Shown one piece after another: positions 7,928 to 15,989 of a stretch of 64,000 bases of DNA. The translations under genes and the position numbers were made by a program. This DNA is from Clavibacter sepedonicus (GTDB lineage Bacteria > Actinomycetota > Actinomycetes > Actinomycetales > Microbacteriaceae). The stretch lies in the NCBI RefSeq assembly GCF_000069225.1, contig NC_010407.1, forward strand, positions 2,790,001 to 2,854,000. The letters run 5' to 3'. The number at the start of each line of letters is the position of its first letter. Within the stretch, counting starts at the first letter, position 1. Below the pieces are notes generated by a model. That model made no database searches and was not told the origin of the DNA. It was given only the letters and a program-made list of their open reading frames with translations.

Positions 7928-8398
7928 ATGGCACACGAGGGCGCGACGCGCACGGATCCGCTGGCACTCGAGAGCCAGCTCTGCTTCGCGGCCGTGCTGG
8001 CGGCGCGGTCGGTCGTCGCGCTGTACCGGCCGATCCTCGAGCCGCTCGGCCTCACGCACCCGCAGTACCTCGTGATGCTCGCGCTTTGGGAGCGCGACGG
8101 CCGATCGATCTCCGACCTCGGCGGCGCGCTCGCCCTCGAGCCCGCGACCGTGACGCCGCTGCTCAAGCGCCTGCAGTCGGCGGGGCTCCTGGAGCGCGCG
8201 CGCAGCGCCGAGGACGAGCGCGTCGTGCGCGTCACCCTCACCGACGCCGGCCGCGCGCTCCGCCAGCAGGCCGAGCAGGTGCCCGCCACCGTGGCCGAGC
8301 GGACGGGCATGACCCCGACCGAGCTCGGCCGCATCCGGGACGACCTGCACGCGTTCCTCGCGCGCATCGACGCGGCGCCGGATCCCGCGGACGCCTAG
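7928..8398 (+). CDS. MarR family transcriptional regulator, OhrR-like
   Basis: Winged-helix MarR repressor of 156 residues. It shows the OhrR pattern near the N-terminus: ESQLCFAAVLAARSVVALYRP with a single Cys near residue 19, followed by LGLTHPQYLVMLALWE. In OhrR the equivalent Cys is oxidised by organic hydroperoxides and releases DNA. The recognition helix region is LALEPATVTPLLKRLQSAGL and the wing includes DERVVRVTLT. No peroxidase gene (ohr) is visible nearby. The 45-base divergent spacer at 7883-7927 must contain its operator if it autoregulates; the AT-richer stretch at 7883-7908 is the likely place. Confidence 0.82.
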   Translation: MAHEGATRTDPLALESQLCFAAVLAARSVVALYRPILEPLGLTHPQYLVMLALWERDGRSISDLGGALALEPATVTPLLKRLQSAGLLERARSAEDERVVRVTLTDAGRALRQQAEQVPATVAERTGMTPTELGRIRDDLHAFLARIDAAPDPADA

Positions 8399-8461
8399 CG
8401 CCGCGCGCCGGACATTCTTGCCGCGGAGCCTGTCGACAAGCTCCGCCCAAAGCGCGCGACT

Positions 8462-9304
8462 TCAGTCCGAGAGGGTCACCAACGTGACCTTGAAGGGAAG
8501 GGTTCCGACGAGCACACTGTCGAGTCGCACCTCCACCACGAGGTCACCGGGGACCACGATCCGCGGGGCGACCTGGAAGTGAAATGTTGAGGGCATCAAG
8601 TCCTCTGGGTGGTGCTCGTGGCCGCCCCTCACCGGTGGGGCGAGTCCGTGACGCGACTTGTTACGTCGGGGCGGATCCATCGACCCCGGGTCACGAGGGA
8701 CCACGGACAACGCGAGCACATGGCCCTGGCCCGTGTCCTCCTCGCGCCAATGGATCTTGCCGCAGACGAAAACCGGTAATTGATACGGCGGCTTGCTTTC
8801 GCGCGGGTCGATCAGCCGACCCGCGATGCCGACGCCGTACCAGTCGGTCAGGAAACCGTCTCGCTCCTCCACATGCCCGACGAGCATCAGGTACTCGATC
8901 CGCGGGTCCACCGCGCTCCCCCGCTGACGTCGCTCGTGCACGCTGCGGAACCACTCGGCGACGCGAGACGTCTCGACGACCCCCGCGGCGACAGCGAGGG
9001 TGAACACCTCCGCCTCGACCGGCTCGACGGCGCCGAGCACGACGCCGTTGAGCTCGAGGAACGCCACCGCAGAAAGGAACGCGGTCCGCTTGTTGCCATC
9101 GTGGAAGTACTGGGTTGTCGCGAGGCCGTGCATCAGGGCGGCGGCCTTGTCGAAGACGCTCGGGAACGGATCGACGCCGCCGAAGCCGTTGAACGCCCTC
9201 CCGACCGCCGCATGGACACCATTGGCGTCACGAACGCCAGCGCCGTGTCCGCCGAACTCCAGATTGATCTCAACGACCGCCTCGAAGGAGAGGGCGACGA
9301 CCAT
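8462..9304 (-). CDS. Doc-like Fic-fold protein fused to a DUF6941-like domain, catalytic His replaced
   Basis: A 280-residue two-part protein. Residues 1-130 follow the Doc branch of the Fic fold (death-on-curing, kinase of EF-Tu in P1 Doc). The motif reads QYFHDGNKRT at residues 65-74; the family has His at the first position (HxFx(D/N)xNKR), but codon 9112-9110 is CAG, so Gln65 replaces the catalytic His while Asp, Asn, Lys and Arg are kept. From about residue 133 (DPRIEYLMLVGHVEERDG) to the end it resembles DUF6941, a beta-rich domain usually found alone, ending FKVTLVTLSD. The start overlaps the stop of the small upstream gene by one base (TGATG). Loss of the His predicts weak or no transferase activity. 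Confidence 0.75.
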   Translation of the reverse strand: MVVALSFEAVVEINLEFGGHGAGVRDANGVHAAVGRAFNGFGGVDPFPSVFDKAAALMHGLATTQYFHDGNKRTAFLSAVAFLELNGVVLGAVEPVEAEVFTLAVAAGVVETSRVAEWFRSVHERRQRGSAVDPRIEYLMLVGHVEERDGFLTDWYGVGIAGRLIDPRESKPPYQLPVFVCGKIHWREEDTGQGHVLALSVVPRDPGSMDPPRRNKSRHGLAPPVRGGHEHHPEDLMPSTFHFQVAPRIVVPGDLVVEVRLDSVLVGTLPFKVTLVTLSD

Positions 9305-9465
9305 CAGGCCAGGCGGCGGAGCAGCTCTGCGTGTCGCTTCGCGAGGATGCGGGCGACCCTCATGGTCTCCTCTACCGACGCGACACGGTCGTCGCGAGGA
9401 GAGTCGATCGCGGAGTCAGGCTGGCCCAAACCGACCACCTGCTGCTCGCTCTCCCGGACACCCAT
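9304..9465 (-). CDS. Small antitoxin-like partner of the Doc-like protein
   Basis: A 53-residue protein ending EETMRVARILAKRHAELLRRLA, a basic amphipathic helix of the kind that wraps Fic-fold toxins. It starts at the ATG at 9465 (a longer start at 9516 is possible) and its stop overlaps the start of the Doc-like gene. Position, size and coupling suggest an antitoxin. The sequence is not recognisable as Phd. Confidence 0.55.
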   Translation of the reverse strand: MGVRESEQQVVGLGQPDSAIDSPRDDRVASVEETMRVARILAKRHAELLRRLA

Positions 9466-9679
9466 GGTGTCCAAGGTAGTCGACCGAGGTGGGGAGGTCC
9501 ATGGATGCGATCTCACCCGTGGACGAAGGGCTCGCTGCTAAGTTCTCCGGGTACGCCCCAGGACCATTCGGCCACGCCGGGCTCCTGGGGCAATCGTGTT
9601 TCCCGGCCGCGGGGCCCGTGCCCGTGACGGATCCCTGCCAGCGGCGGTCGACGCGGGCCCGCTGGGGGACGATGGATCC

Positions 9680-10525
9680 ATGACCCTCAGCGCCGACGGA
9701 ACCCTCCAGGACGGGCGGGTGCTCGTCGGCCCGGTCGACGCCCCCGAGCTGCACGTGATGACGTACAACATCCGGCGCCTGTTCCGCCGGTACCGGCCGG
9801 GCAGCCCCGACCGCTGGGCCGACCGAGAGCCGCTCATCGCCGAGCTCCTCCAACGCGAGCAGCCCGCTCTCCTCGGCACCCAGGAGGCGATGCCCACGCA
9901 GGGGCGCGCCCTGTCGCACGCGCTCGGCCGACACTACCGGCGGATCGGGCACGGCCGCAACGCCGACGGCCACGGCGAGGGCTGCCCCACCTTCTACGAC
10001 ACGCGCCGCCTCGAGCTCACGACCTGGCGGCAGGTCGCGCTTTCGGACACGCCCGCGGTCGCCGGATCCCGCACCTGGGGCAACATGGTGCCGCGGATCG
10101 CCGTGGTCGCCGACTTCACGGATCGCGCCACGGGCCTGCCGCTGCGGCACGTGAACACGCACTTCGACCACCTCTCTCGGCGCTCGCGCGAGGAGTCGGC
10201 GCGCATGATCCTCGGGATCGTCGCCGAGGTGGAGGCGCCCACGATCGTCGCGGGCGACACCAACGCGGGCATCAACACGGAGCCGCACCGGCTGCTGATC
10301 GGGTCGGGCGCGCTCGTCGACGCGTGGCCCGCCGCCCGCGAGCGCCTCACGCCGGAGTGGGGCACGTGGTCGAACTACAAGGCGCCGAAGCGCACGACCC
10401 GCCGCATCGACTGGATGCTCGTCACGCCCGACGTCGAGGTCGAGCGGGTCGGCATCAACACGACGCGCATCGACGGGCGCGCGCCGAGCGACCACGAGGC
10501 GCTGCAGGCGGTGGTGCGGTGCTGA
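9680..10525 (+). CDS. Endonuclease/exonuclease/phosphatase (EEP) family protein
   Basis: A 281-residue EEP hydrolase. Motifs in order: VMTYNIRRL with the catalytic Asn, TQEAM with the metal-binding Glu, the VNTHFDHLS segment with the His, GDTNAGI with the Asp-x-Asn pair, RRIDWML, and SDHEAL with the final Asp-His. The family includes nucleases and phosphodiesterases; no signal peptide is seen and the exact substrate is unknown. The next gene begins with a GTG inside its last codons, so the two are translated together. Confidence 0.85.
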   Translation: MTLSADGTLQDGRVLVGPVDAPELHVMTYNIRRLFRRYRPGSPDRWADREPLIAELLQREQPALLGTQEAMPTQGRALSHALGRHYRRIGHGRNADGHGEGCPTFYDTRRLELTTWRQVALSDTPAVAGSRTWGNMVPRIAVVADFTDRATGLPLRHVNTHFDHLSRRSREESARMILGIVAEVEAPTIVAGDTNAGINTEPHRLLIGSGALVDAWPAARERLTPEWGTWSNYKAPKRTTRRIDWMLVTPDVEVERVGINTTRIDGRAPSDHEALQAVVRC

Positions 10526-11196
10526 CGGATCCGTCGGACCCCGCCTCACTCGATGATCCGCACGCGCCCGAGGACGTCGCCGCGTTCGCCGGGCTGGCCG
10601 GGCTCACCTTCCTGCAGCCGCCGCACGGCATCACGGCGATCCTCGCCGACGCCGTGCGCGTGATCGGGCTGCTCACCTTCCTCTTCTCCGTGTTCGCGTG
10701 GACGGGCACGACCTCGGCGATGTTCGCGCTCGCGCTGCTGGGGCTCGTGGCACCGCGGTCCCTCGGGGCGAGGCCCGGGCTGGATCTGGCGATCGGCGTC
10801 ACGACGCTCGTCTCCGCCGCGAGCAACCGGCTCGACCTCTACGAGATGCTGCCGTGGTGGGACATCCCCGCGCACCTCGTCACGACGGCGGCGCTCGCCG
10901 CGCTCGTGATCCTGCTCGCCGACCGCGCGGGCGTCGTGGTCGACCGGCGGCCGCTGCCCCTCGGGATCCTCAGCCTCACGGTGGGCCTCGCGCTCTCGGC
11001 GCTGTGGGAGCTCGGCGAGTGGGCGGGGCGGGCGTGGCTCGACCCCGCGATCCTCACGGGCTACGACGACACGATCGGCGACATGGCGGTCGGCGGGCTG
11101 GGGGCGCTGCTGATCGCGCCGCTCATGCCGATGCTGCTGGCCCGGTCGCGGTGGCGTCAGGCCCCGCTGGCGCGCTCGATCGATTCCACTAACTGA
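10519..11196 (+). CDS. Polytopic membrane protein (DUF2238/YjdF-like)
   Basis: A 225-residue protein with about six hydrophobic segments. Polar motifs sit inside the spans: WWDIPAHLVTT, then ALWELGEWAGRAWL, and GYDDTIGDMAVGGLGALL, a His/Glu/Asp pattern like that of DUF2238 proteins. The GTG start at 10519 overlaps the upstream hydrolase gene by seven bases. The last 40 bases overlap the convergent RloB gene. Its biochemical role is unknown. Confidence 0.7.
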   Translation: MLTDPSDPASLDDPHAPEDVAAFAGLAGLTFLQPPHGITAILADAVRVIGLLTFLFSVFAWTGTTSAMFALALLGLVAPRSLGARPGLDLAIGVTTLVSAASNRLDLYEMLPWWDIPAHLVTTAALAALVILLADRAGVVVDRRPLPLGILSLTVGLALSALWELGEWAGRAWLDPAILTGYDDTIGDMAVGGLGALLIAPLMPMLLARSRWRQAPLARSIDSTN

Positions 11197-11771
11197 TACA
11201 CGGACGTTGAAGGGTTATTGTGGGGCATTAAAGAAGACTCTCGTTCGTGACGCAGCTCTAAAGCGCGCGCCCGACCAGCCGCGACGGCCCGAAGGGGAAG
11301 GTAAGCAGCCGCATCAACGTGCTTGTCACCAGCACCGTCAAGGTCCCTTCGCCGCCTGCGAGCGTCGTCGTTATCTAAGTGACTACCGTGCTCACTCATA
11401 TGCAATATGAGCCATATTTCGAAACAAGGATTCGAAACGGCCAGACGAATGCTTCTGGTTCGGGCAAGCTCGAAGGCTTCGTGCAAATGAGGATGTTGAC
11501 GCGGCCATTCGACGTCGAATACACACCAGTACTCGCTTGCCTCATCGCGCGCCCGAGCGGCTACGGCACTTTCCACCAGCGTGAGCGGCACGGCACCCGT
11601 GAGACTGATACGCATGTCTAGTTTCGCTCGGCTCCGAATTTCAGGCAATGCGGCGAGAGCCTTAAAATACTCCGGCTCAGTTGCTTCGCCCTCACAAAAT
11701 AGAGCTATCACATAGCGCTCCGGCTTGGAGGGTCGCCGCCGTCGCAAGACTGCGGATGGACGCCGACCCAT
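11157..11771 (-). CDS. RloB-like protein of an RloA/RloB (AbiL-type) system
   Basis: A 204-residue RloB-family protein. The N-terminal ERYVIALFCEGEATEPEYF is the family signature and resembles a Toprim-like core (Glu in strand-turn, then FDVEWP). A later motif SNPCFEIWLILH with the HMSEHGS segment is also typical. RloB is the second component of the RloA/RloB pair, equivalent to AbiLii in the abortive-infection system AbiL, and is thought to be the nuclease-like effector. Its ATG shares one base with the RloA stop (TAATG). Base composition is lower in GC than in neighbours. Confidence 0.85.
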   Translation of the reverse strand: MGRRPSAVLRRRRPSKPERYVIALFCEGEATEPEYFKALAALPEIRSRAKLDMRISLTGAVPLTLVESAVAARARDEASEYWCVFDVEWPRQHPHLHEAFELARTRSIRLAVSNPCFEIWLILHMSEHGSHLDNDDARRRRRDLDGAGDKHVDAAAYLPLRAVAAGRARALELRHERESSLMPHNNPSTSVYQLVESIERASGA

Positions 11772-13054
11772 TAGCCGATAAGCCCAAGCGCTCGGTATAC
11801 GCCTACCATATCGATGTCTGGCACCCCGCCAAAGCGCCCTTCGAGGTAACCCTTCTCAAGGTTTTGCGACTTCCGCACGCGGTCACCATTGTAATCCGTC
11901 AATGGGGTCAGCGAAGTTGCACCCGAATCATCTTTTTCCGTCAACCAAATTTCATCTCTATTCAGTCGAGCCAATAAACTAGCGTCGTGCGACGTAAATA
12001 TAAGTTGGGCGTTATTCGGATTAGTCCGAGGATTCGAGAATATACCAAGGATCTCTGCCGACAGCTTGGGGTGCAAACTGGCGTCGATCTCGTCAACAAC
12101 AAGAACACCCCCTCTTTCCAGGGTCTGAAGGAGGGGACCCACTAGCCGAAACCAGGTCTGCGTGCCGGCAGACTCTGCCATCATGTCAAGGGGATATCTC
12201 CCACCGTCCGCGTTATGGACAAGCATAGTAACTTTGCGGTTCCTCTGGTCAGCAATGCTTGACTCATCCTCGCGCCGTATCACGTCCACAATTCCCAGGT
12301 CGGCCATTTTCAGGAGAGCCAGACCTTGCTCGCGCTTGTTGTTCACGGGCAATTCTGCGCTTTGATCGTCATCCTCTGCATCGGTCGACATGGTCACCTC
12401 GGGCATATCGAACCACAGTGGCGCAGATGAGCCAAACGTGCCCATGCCAAACTCACGCATCATTCCGGTCTTCGAATGCAGACCCTTGGAGCTTGTGTTG
12501 AATACTTGACGCGTGAAGCTACGAGTCAGCGGCTCCTTGAAGAGCCGAACAATGGACAGAACTAAAGCCGTCTCGGTTAGCAGCTTGCGCGCACCTGATA
12601 GCTCGCCAAGACCGTCCTGCAGCTTGAGCTCCATGTCGCTCCGCTCGAATAGGCGTCTGCGCCTTCCCGCGGGATAGTGAAAAAGGCCCTCGTACTTCAC
12701 CGAGGTTGAGTCTAATTCGAGCTGATACTCGAAGCGGATGTCCTCGATGAGATACTCGACCCAGAACTTGGTAGGCCGACTGCCGTCTTTGCCAAATGCA
12801 AAGTTGGGCACAGGAATTGCCTCATCCCAACTCCTTAGAGACGTAGTGACGGCGCGCCTGAGCCATTCTATGGCAGCCAGTATATTTGATTTACCGGATG
12901 CGTTAGGTCCAAAAATGCCCACCACAGACAACAAGCTGGCATTTAGCGATTCAGAAGGCCGCGGACCCTCTCTATTTGCGTCGAGCGCAACCATGGACAG
13001 CTCAACGGGTTCATTGATGGACCGGAAATTTTCCACAGCAAATCGGATCAGCAT
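11771..13054 (-). CDS. RloA-like AAA ATPase (AbiL-type abortive infection)
   Basis: A 427-residue OLD/SMC-like ATPase. The N-terminus LIRFAVENFRSINEPVELSM is typical of RloA/AbiLi. Walker A is GPNASGKSN near residues 49-57; the C-terminal half has the Walker B VLVVDEIDASLHP and the switch LIFTSHDASLL. The family senses phage infection or DNA structures and activates the RloB partner. It is the first gene of the pair. Codon usage is less GC-biased than in flanking genes and GGATCC is absent, consistent with recent acquisition. Confidence 0.88.
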   Translation of the reverse strand: MLIRFAVENFRSINEPVELSMVALDANREGPRPSESLNASLLSVVGIFGPNASGKSNILAAIEWLRRAVTTSLRSWDEAIPVPNFAFGKDGSRPTKFWVEYLIEDIRFEYQLELDSTSVKYEGLFHYPAGRRRRLFERSDMELKLQDGLGELSGARKLLTETALVLSIVRLFKEPLTRSFTRQVFNTSSKGLHSKTGMMREFGMGTFGSSAPLWFDMPEVTMSTDAEDDDQSAELPVNNKREQGLALLKMADLGIVDVIRREDESSIADQRNRKVTMLVHNADGGRYPLDMMAESAGTQTWFRLVGPLLQTLERGGVLVVDEIDASLHPKLSAEILGIFSNPRTNPNNAQLIFTSHDASLLARLNRDEIWLTEKDDSGATSLTPLTDYNGDRVRKSQNLEKGYLEGRFGGVPDIDMVGVYRALGLIG

Positions 13055-13305
13055 GAGGTTCCAACAGTCGCCATGCGCCGATCCTAGCGCTGTTTCCGCA
13101 GTTTTTCGACGAAAACCACCCCCTGTTGACTAGGAACGTCGACATCGAGGGCCGGTCGAGACAGCGTGGGCCGATCCACGGGGTGTGACACCCATGTAGC
13201 GATACCCGCTCGAAGGACAGAGACCGCGGAGCTAACGAGGACCACCCCGAGGAGAAGTGCCGCGGGCGGGGTTTGGCTCGAGGAGCAGTCGGGTACGTCT
13301 CCGTC

Positions 13306-14889
13306 ATGCGCTCGCCCGGGAACGACCTCGAGGCCGTCCTGTTCGACCGGGACGGGACGCTCGTCGTCGACGTGCCGTACAACGGGGATCCCGCGCTCGT
13401 CACGCTCATGCCCGGTGCCCGCGAGGCGGTCGACGCCGTGCGCGCCGCCGGCCTCCGCATCGGGATGGTGACCAACCAGTCCGGGATCGCGCGCGGCCTC
13501 ATCACTCGGCAGCAGGCCGACGCCGTCAACGCCCGCGTGCAGGAGCTGCTCGGCGCGTTCGACCTCGTGCTGCTGTGCCCACACGGATCCGAGGACGGCT
13601 GCGAATGCCGGAAGCCCCGACCCGGCATGGTGCTCGAGGCCTGCCGGACGTGGGGCGTGGATCCGTCGCGCGTCGCGGTGGTCGGCGACATCGCCGCCGA
13701 CATGGGCGCCGCCCGGGCCGCGGGCGCGCGCGGCGTGCTCGTGCCCACGCCCGTCACGCGCGAGGAGGAGGTGGCCGAGGCGGAGCTGGTGGCCCCGACG
13801 ATCCTCGACGCCGTGCACCTCCTCATCCACGACCCCGCGCCCCGCCGCGTGCTCGTCGTGCGGCTCGACTCCGTGGGCGACGTGCTGATCTCGGGGCCCG
13901 CGGTGCGCGCCGTCGCCGCCGACCCCCGCGTCGAGGTGCATCTGCTCTGCGGTCCGCGCGGCGCGTCCGCCGGCCGGCTGCTGCCCGGCGTGCACGCGGT
14001 GCACGTGTGGGACGCGCCGTGGATCTCCTCCCCCGCGCCCGCCGCCGACGCCGCGTCGGTCGACGCCCTGCACGCGATCCTCGCCGAGGTCGATGCCGAC
14101 GAGGCCGTCATCCTCACGTCCTTCCACCAGTCGCCGCTCCCGCTCGCGCTGCTGCTGCGGCTCGCCGGCGTCGAGCGGATCACGGGCGCGAGCGTCGACT
14201 ACGCCGGATCCCTCCTCGACGTGCGCCTGAAGCCCGGCGAGGACCTCGACGAGGACCAGCCCGAGCCCGAGCGCGCCCTCGCGATCGCCGCCGCGGCCGG
14301 GCACGCGCTGCCCGACGGCGACGACGGGCGGCTCGCCGTCCTGCCGGCCGAGCTGCCGTCCGACGTGGAGGCGCTCCTCCCCGACGGTCCGTTCGCGCTC
14401 GTCCACCCGGGCGCCGCGGTCGGGGCGCGCGCGTACCCGGCCGACCAGCACCGGGACGCGGTCGCGCTCCTGGCCGCGCGCGGGATCCCCGTGGTCGTCA
14501 CGGGCGGACCCGACGAGCGGGACCTCACGGCGCACGTCGCCGGATCCATCGCGCTCGACCTCGGCGGCCGCACCGACCTCGCCGGGCTCGGCGCGCTGAT
14601 GCGCCGTGCGGCCGTGCTCGTGAGCGGCAACACCGGCCCCGCGCACCTCGCCGCCGCGGTGGGCCTGCCCGTCGTCAGCCTGTTCTCGCCCGTCGTGCCG
14701 CCGATCCGCTGGGCGCCGTACCGCGTGCCCGTGATCCTGCTCGGCGACCAGGACGCGGCCTGCAAGCTGAGCCGCGCGCGTGACTGCCCCGTGCCGGGGC
14801 ACCCGTGCCTCGCGGGCGTCGCGCCGGCCGAGGTCGCCGACGCGGTCGTGCGGCTCATGGCGACGAGCCGCGCGGAGGTGCCCGCATGA
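13306..14889 (+). CDS. Fused HAD phosphatase (GmhB-like) and GT9 glycosyltransferase
   Basis: A 527-residue fusion. Residues 1-175 are an HAD-IIIA phosphatase: VLFDRDGTLV, TNQSGIARG, zinc-knuckle CPHGSEDGCECRKPRPGM, and VVGDIAADM. This matches GmhB, which removes the C7 phosphate of heptose bisphosphate. From about residue 185 it is a GT9 enzyme: VLVVRLDSVGDVLISGPAVRA, ALVHPGAAVGAR, TGGPDERD and SGNTGPAHLAAAVG. The first ATG with a family-like N-terminus is at 13306. It opens an operon with four downstream genes, each of the first three junctions being an ATGA overlap. The fusion links heptose precursor synthesis to transfer. Confidence 0.88.
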   Translation: MRSPGNDLEAVLFDRDGTLVVDVPYNGDPALVTLMPGAREAVDAVRAAGLRIGMVTNQSGIARGLITRQQADAVNARVQELLGAFDLVLLCPHGSEDGCECRKPRPGMVLEACRTWGVDPSRVAVVGDIAADMGAARAAGARGVLVPTPVTREEEVAEAELVAPTILDAVHLLIHDPAPRRVLVVRLDSVGDVLISGPAVRAVAADPRVEVHLLCGPRGASAGRLLPGVHAVHVWDAPWISSPAPAADAASVDALHAILAEVDADEAVILTSFHQSPLPLALLLRLAGVERITGASVDYAGSLLDVRLKPGEDLDEDQPEPERALAIAAAAGHALPDGDDGRLAVLPAELPSDVEALLPDGPFALVHPGAAVGARAYPADQHRDAVALLAARGIPVVVTGGPDERDLTAHVAGSIALDLGGRTDLAGLGALMRRAAVLVSGNTGPAHLAAAVGLPVVSLFSPVVPPIRWAPYRVPVILLGDQDAACKLSRARDCPVPGHPCLAGVAPAEVADAVVRLMATSRAEVPA

Positions 14890-15989
14890 GGATCCTGATG
14901 TGGCACGTCCACGGCGGCTGGACCGACTCGTTCGTGCTCGGATCCCACGAGATCCTCTTCCCCACCACGCCCGCCCGCGACGCGTGGGGCCTCGGCCGCG
15001 GCGGACGCGCGTGGCCCTCGAGCGCGCGCGAGGTGGATCCGTCGTCCCTGCACGACGCGGACGTCGACCTCGTGCTGCTCCAGCGCATGCCGGAGATCGC
15101 GGAGGCCGAGCGCCTGCTCGGCCGCCGCCTCGGATCCGACGTGCCCGCCGTCTTCCTCGAGCACAACACCCCGCGCGGCGCCCCGACCGAGACCGTGCAC
15201 CCGCTGGCCGACCGCGACGACATCCCGGTGATCCATGTCACGCGCTTCAACGCGCTCATGTGGGACACCGGATGCGCGCCCACGACGGTCGTCGAGCACG
15301 GCGTGCCCGACCCCGGCGCGCTCTACACGGGCGAGGCCCTGTCGTTCGGCGCGGTGATCAACGAGCCCGTGCGCCGCGGCCGCATCACCGGCACCGACCT
15401 GCTGCCCGCGTTCGCGGAGGTCGCGCCCGTCGAGGTGTTCGGGATGGGGACGGATCTGGTCCCTGACGCGTTCCCGGACCTCGGCGAGCGCATCGTGCCG
15501 CGCGGCGACCTCCCGACCTCCCGCATGCACCCCGAGCTCGCCCGCTTGCGCGCGTACATCCACCCGCACCGCTGGACCTCGCTCGGCCTGTCGCTGCTCA
15601 AGGCGATGCACATGGGGATGCCCGTGCTGGTGCTCGACGCGACCGAGGCGTCGCGCGCGGTGCCGCCGGACGCGGGCGCGATCTCGTCCGACCCCGCCGA
15701 CCTCGTGCGCGCGGCCCGGCTCCTGCTCGCGGATCCCGACGAGGCCGCCCGCCGTGGACGCGTCGCCCGCGAGGCCGCGCTCGCCCGCTACTCCCTCGGC
15801 CGGTTCCTGCACGACATGGACGCCGTGCTGCACGACGCCGTGGACGCGGCCGGCCGGCGGCGCGCGCATCGCCGGGCCGCGGGATCCACCGCCCCGCCGG
15901 AACCGCCGGGCACCGCCCCGGCCACCGCGCTCGCACCCGCCGACCCGCACCCCCTTCCCCACCCGCTCGACGAGAGGACGACACGATGA
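14886..15989 (+). CDS. Glycosyltransferase (GT-B, GT4-like)
   Basis: A 367-residue protein beginning MRILMWHVHGGWTDSFVLG. The middle has HVTRFNALMWD and VVEHGVPDPG, and the C-terminal half has IHPHRWTSLGLSLLKAMHMGMPVLVLDA, the sugar-nucleotide-binding part of the GT4 pattern. The extreme C-terminus is Pro/Ala/His-rich and disordered. It overlaps the previous and next genes by ATGA junctions, so it is part of the heptose-type operon. The sugar donor is unknown. Confidence 0.8.
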   Translation: MRILMWHVHGGWTDSFVLGSHEILFPTTPARDAWGLGRGGRAWPSSAREVDPSSLHDADVDLVLLQRMPEIAEAERLLGRRLGSDVPAVFLEHNTPRGAPTETVHPLADRDDIPVIHVTRFNALMWDTGCAPTTVVEHGVPDPGALYTGEALSFGAVINEPVRRGRITGTDLLPAFAEVAPVEVFGMGTDLVPDAFPDLGERIVPRGDLPTSRMHPELARLRAYIHPHRWTSLGLSLLKAMHMGMPVLVLDATEASRAVPPDAGAISSDPADLVRAARLLLADPDEAARRGRVAREAALARYSLGRFLHDMDAVLHDAVDAAGRRRAHRRAAGSTAPPEPPGTAPATALAPADPHPLPHPLDERTTR

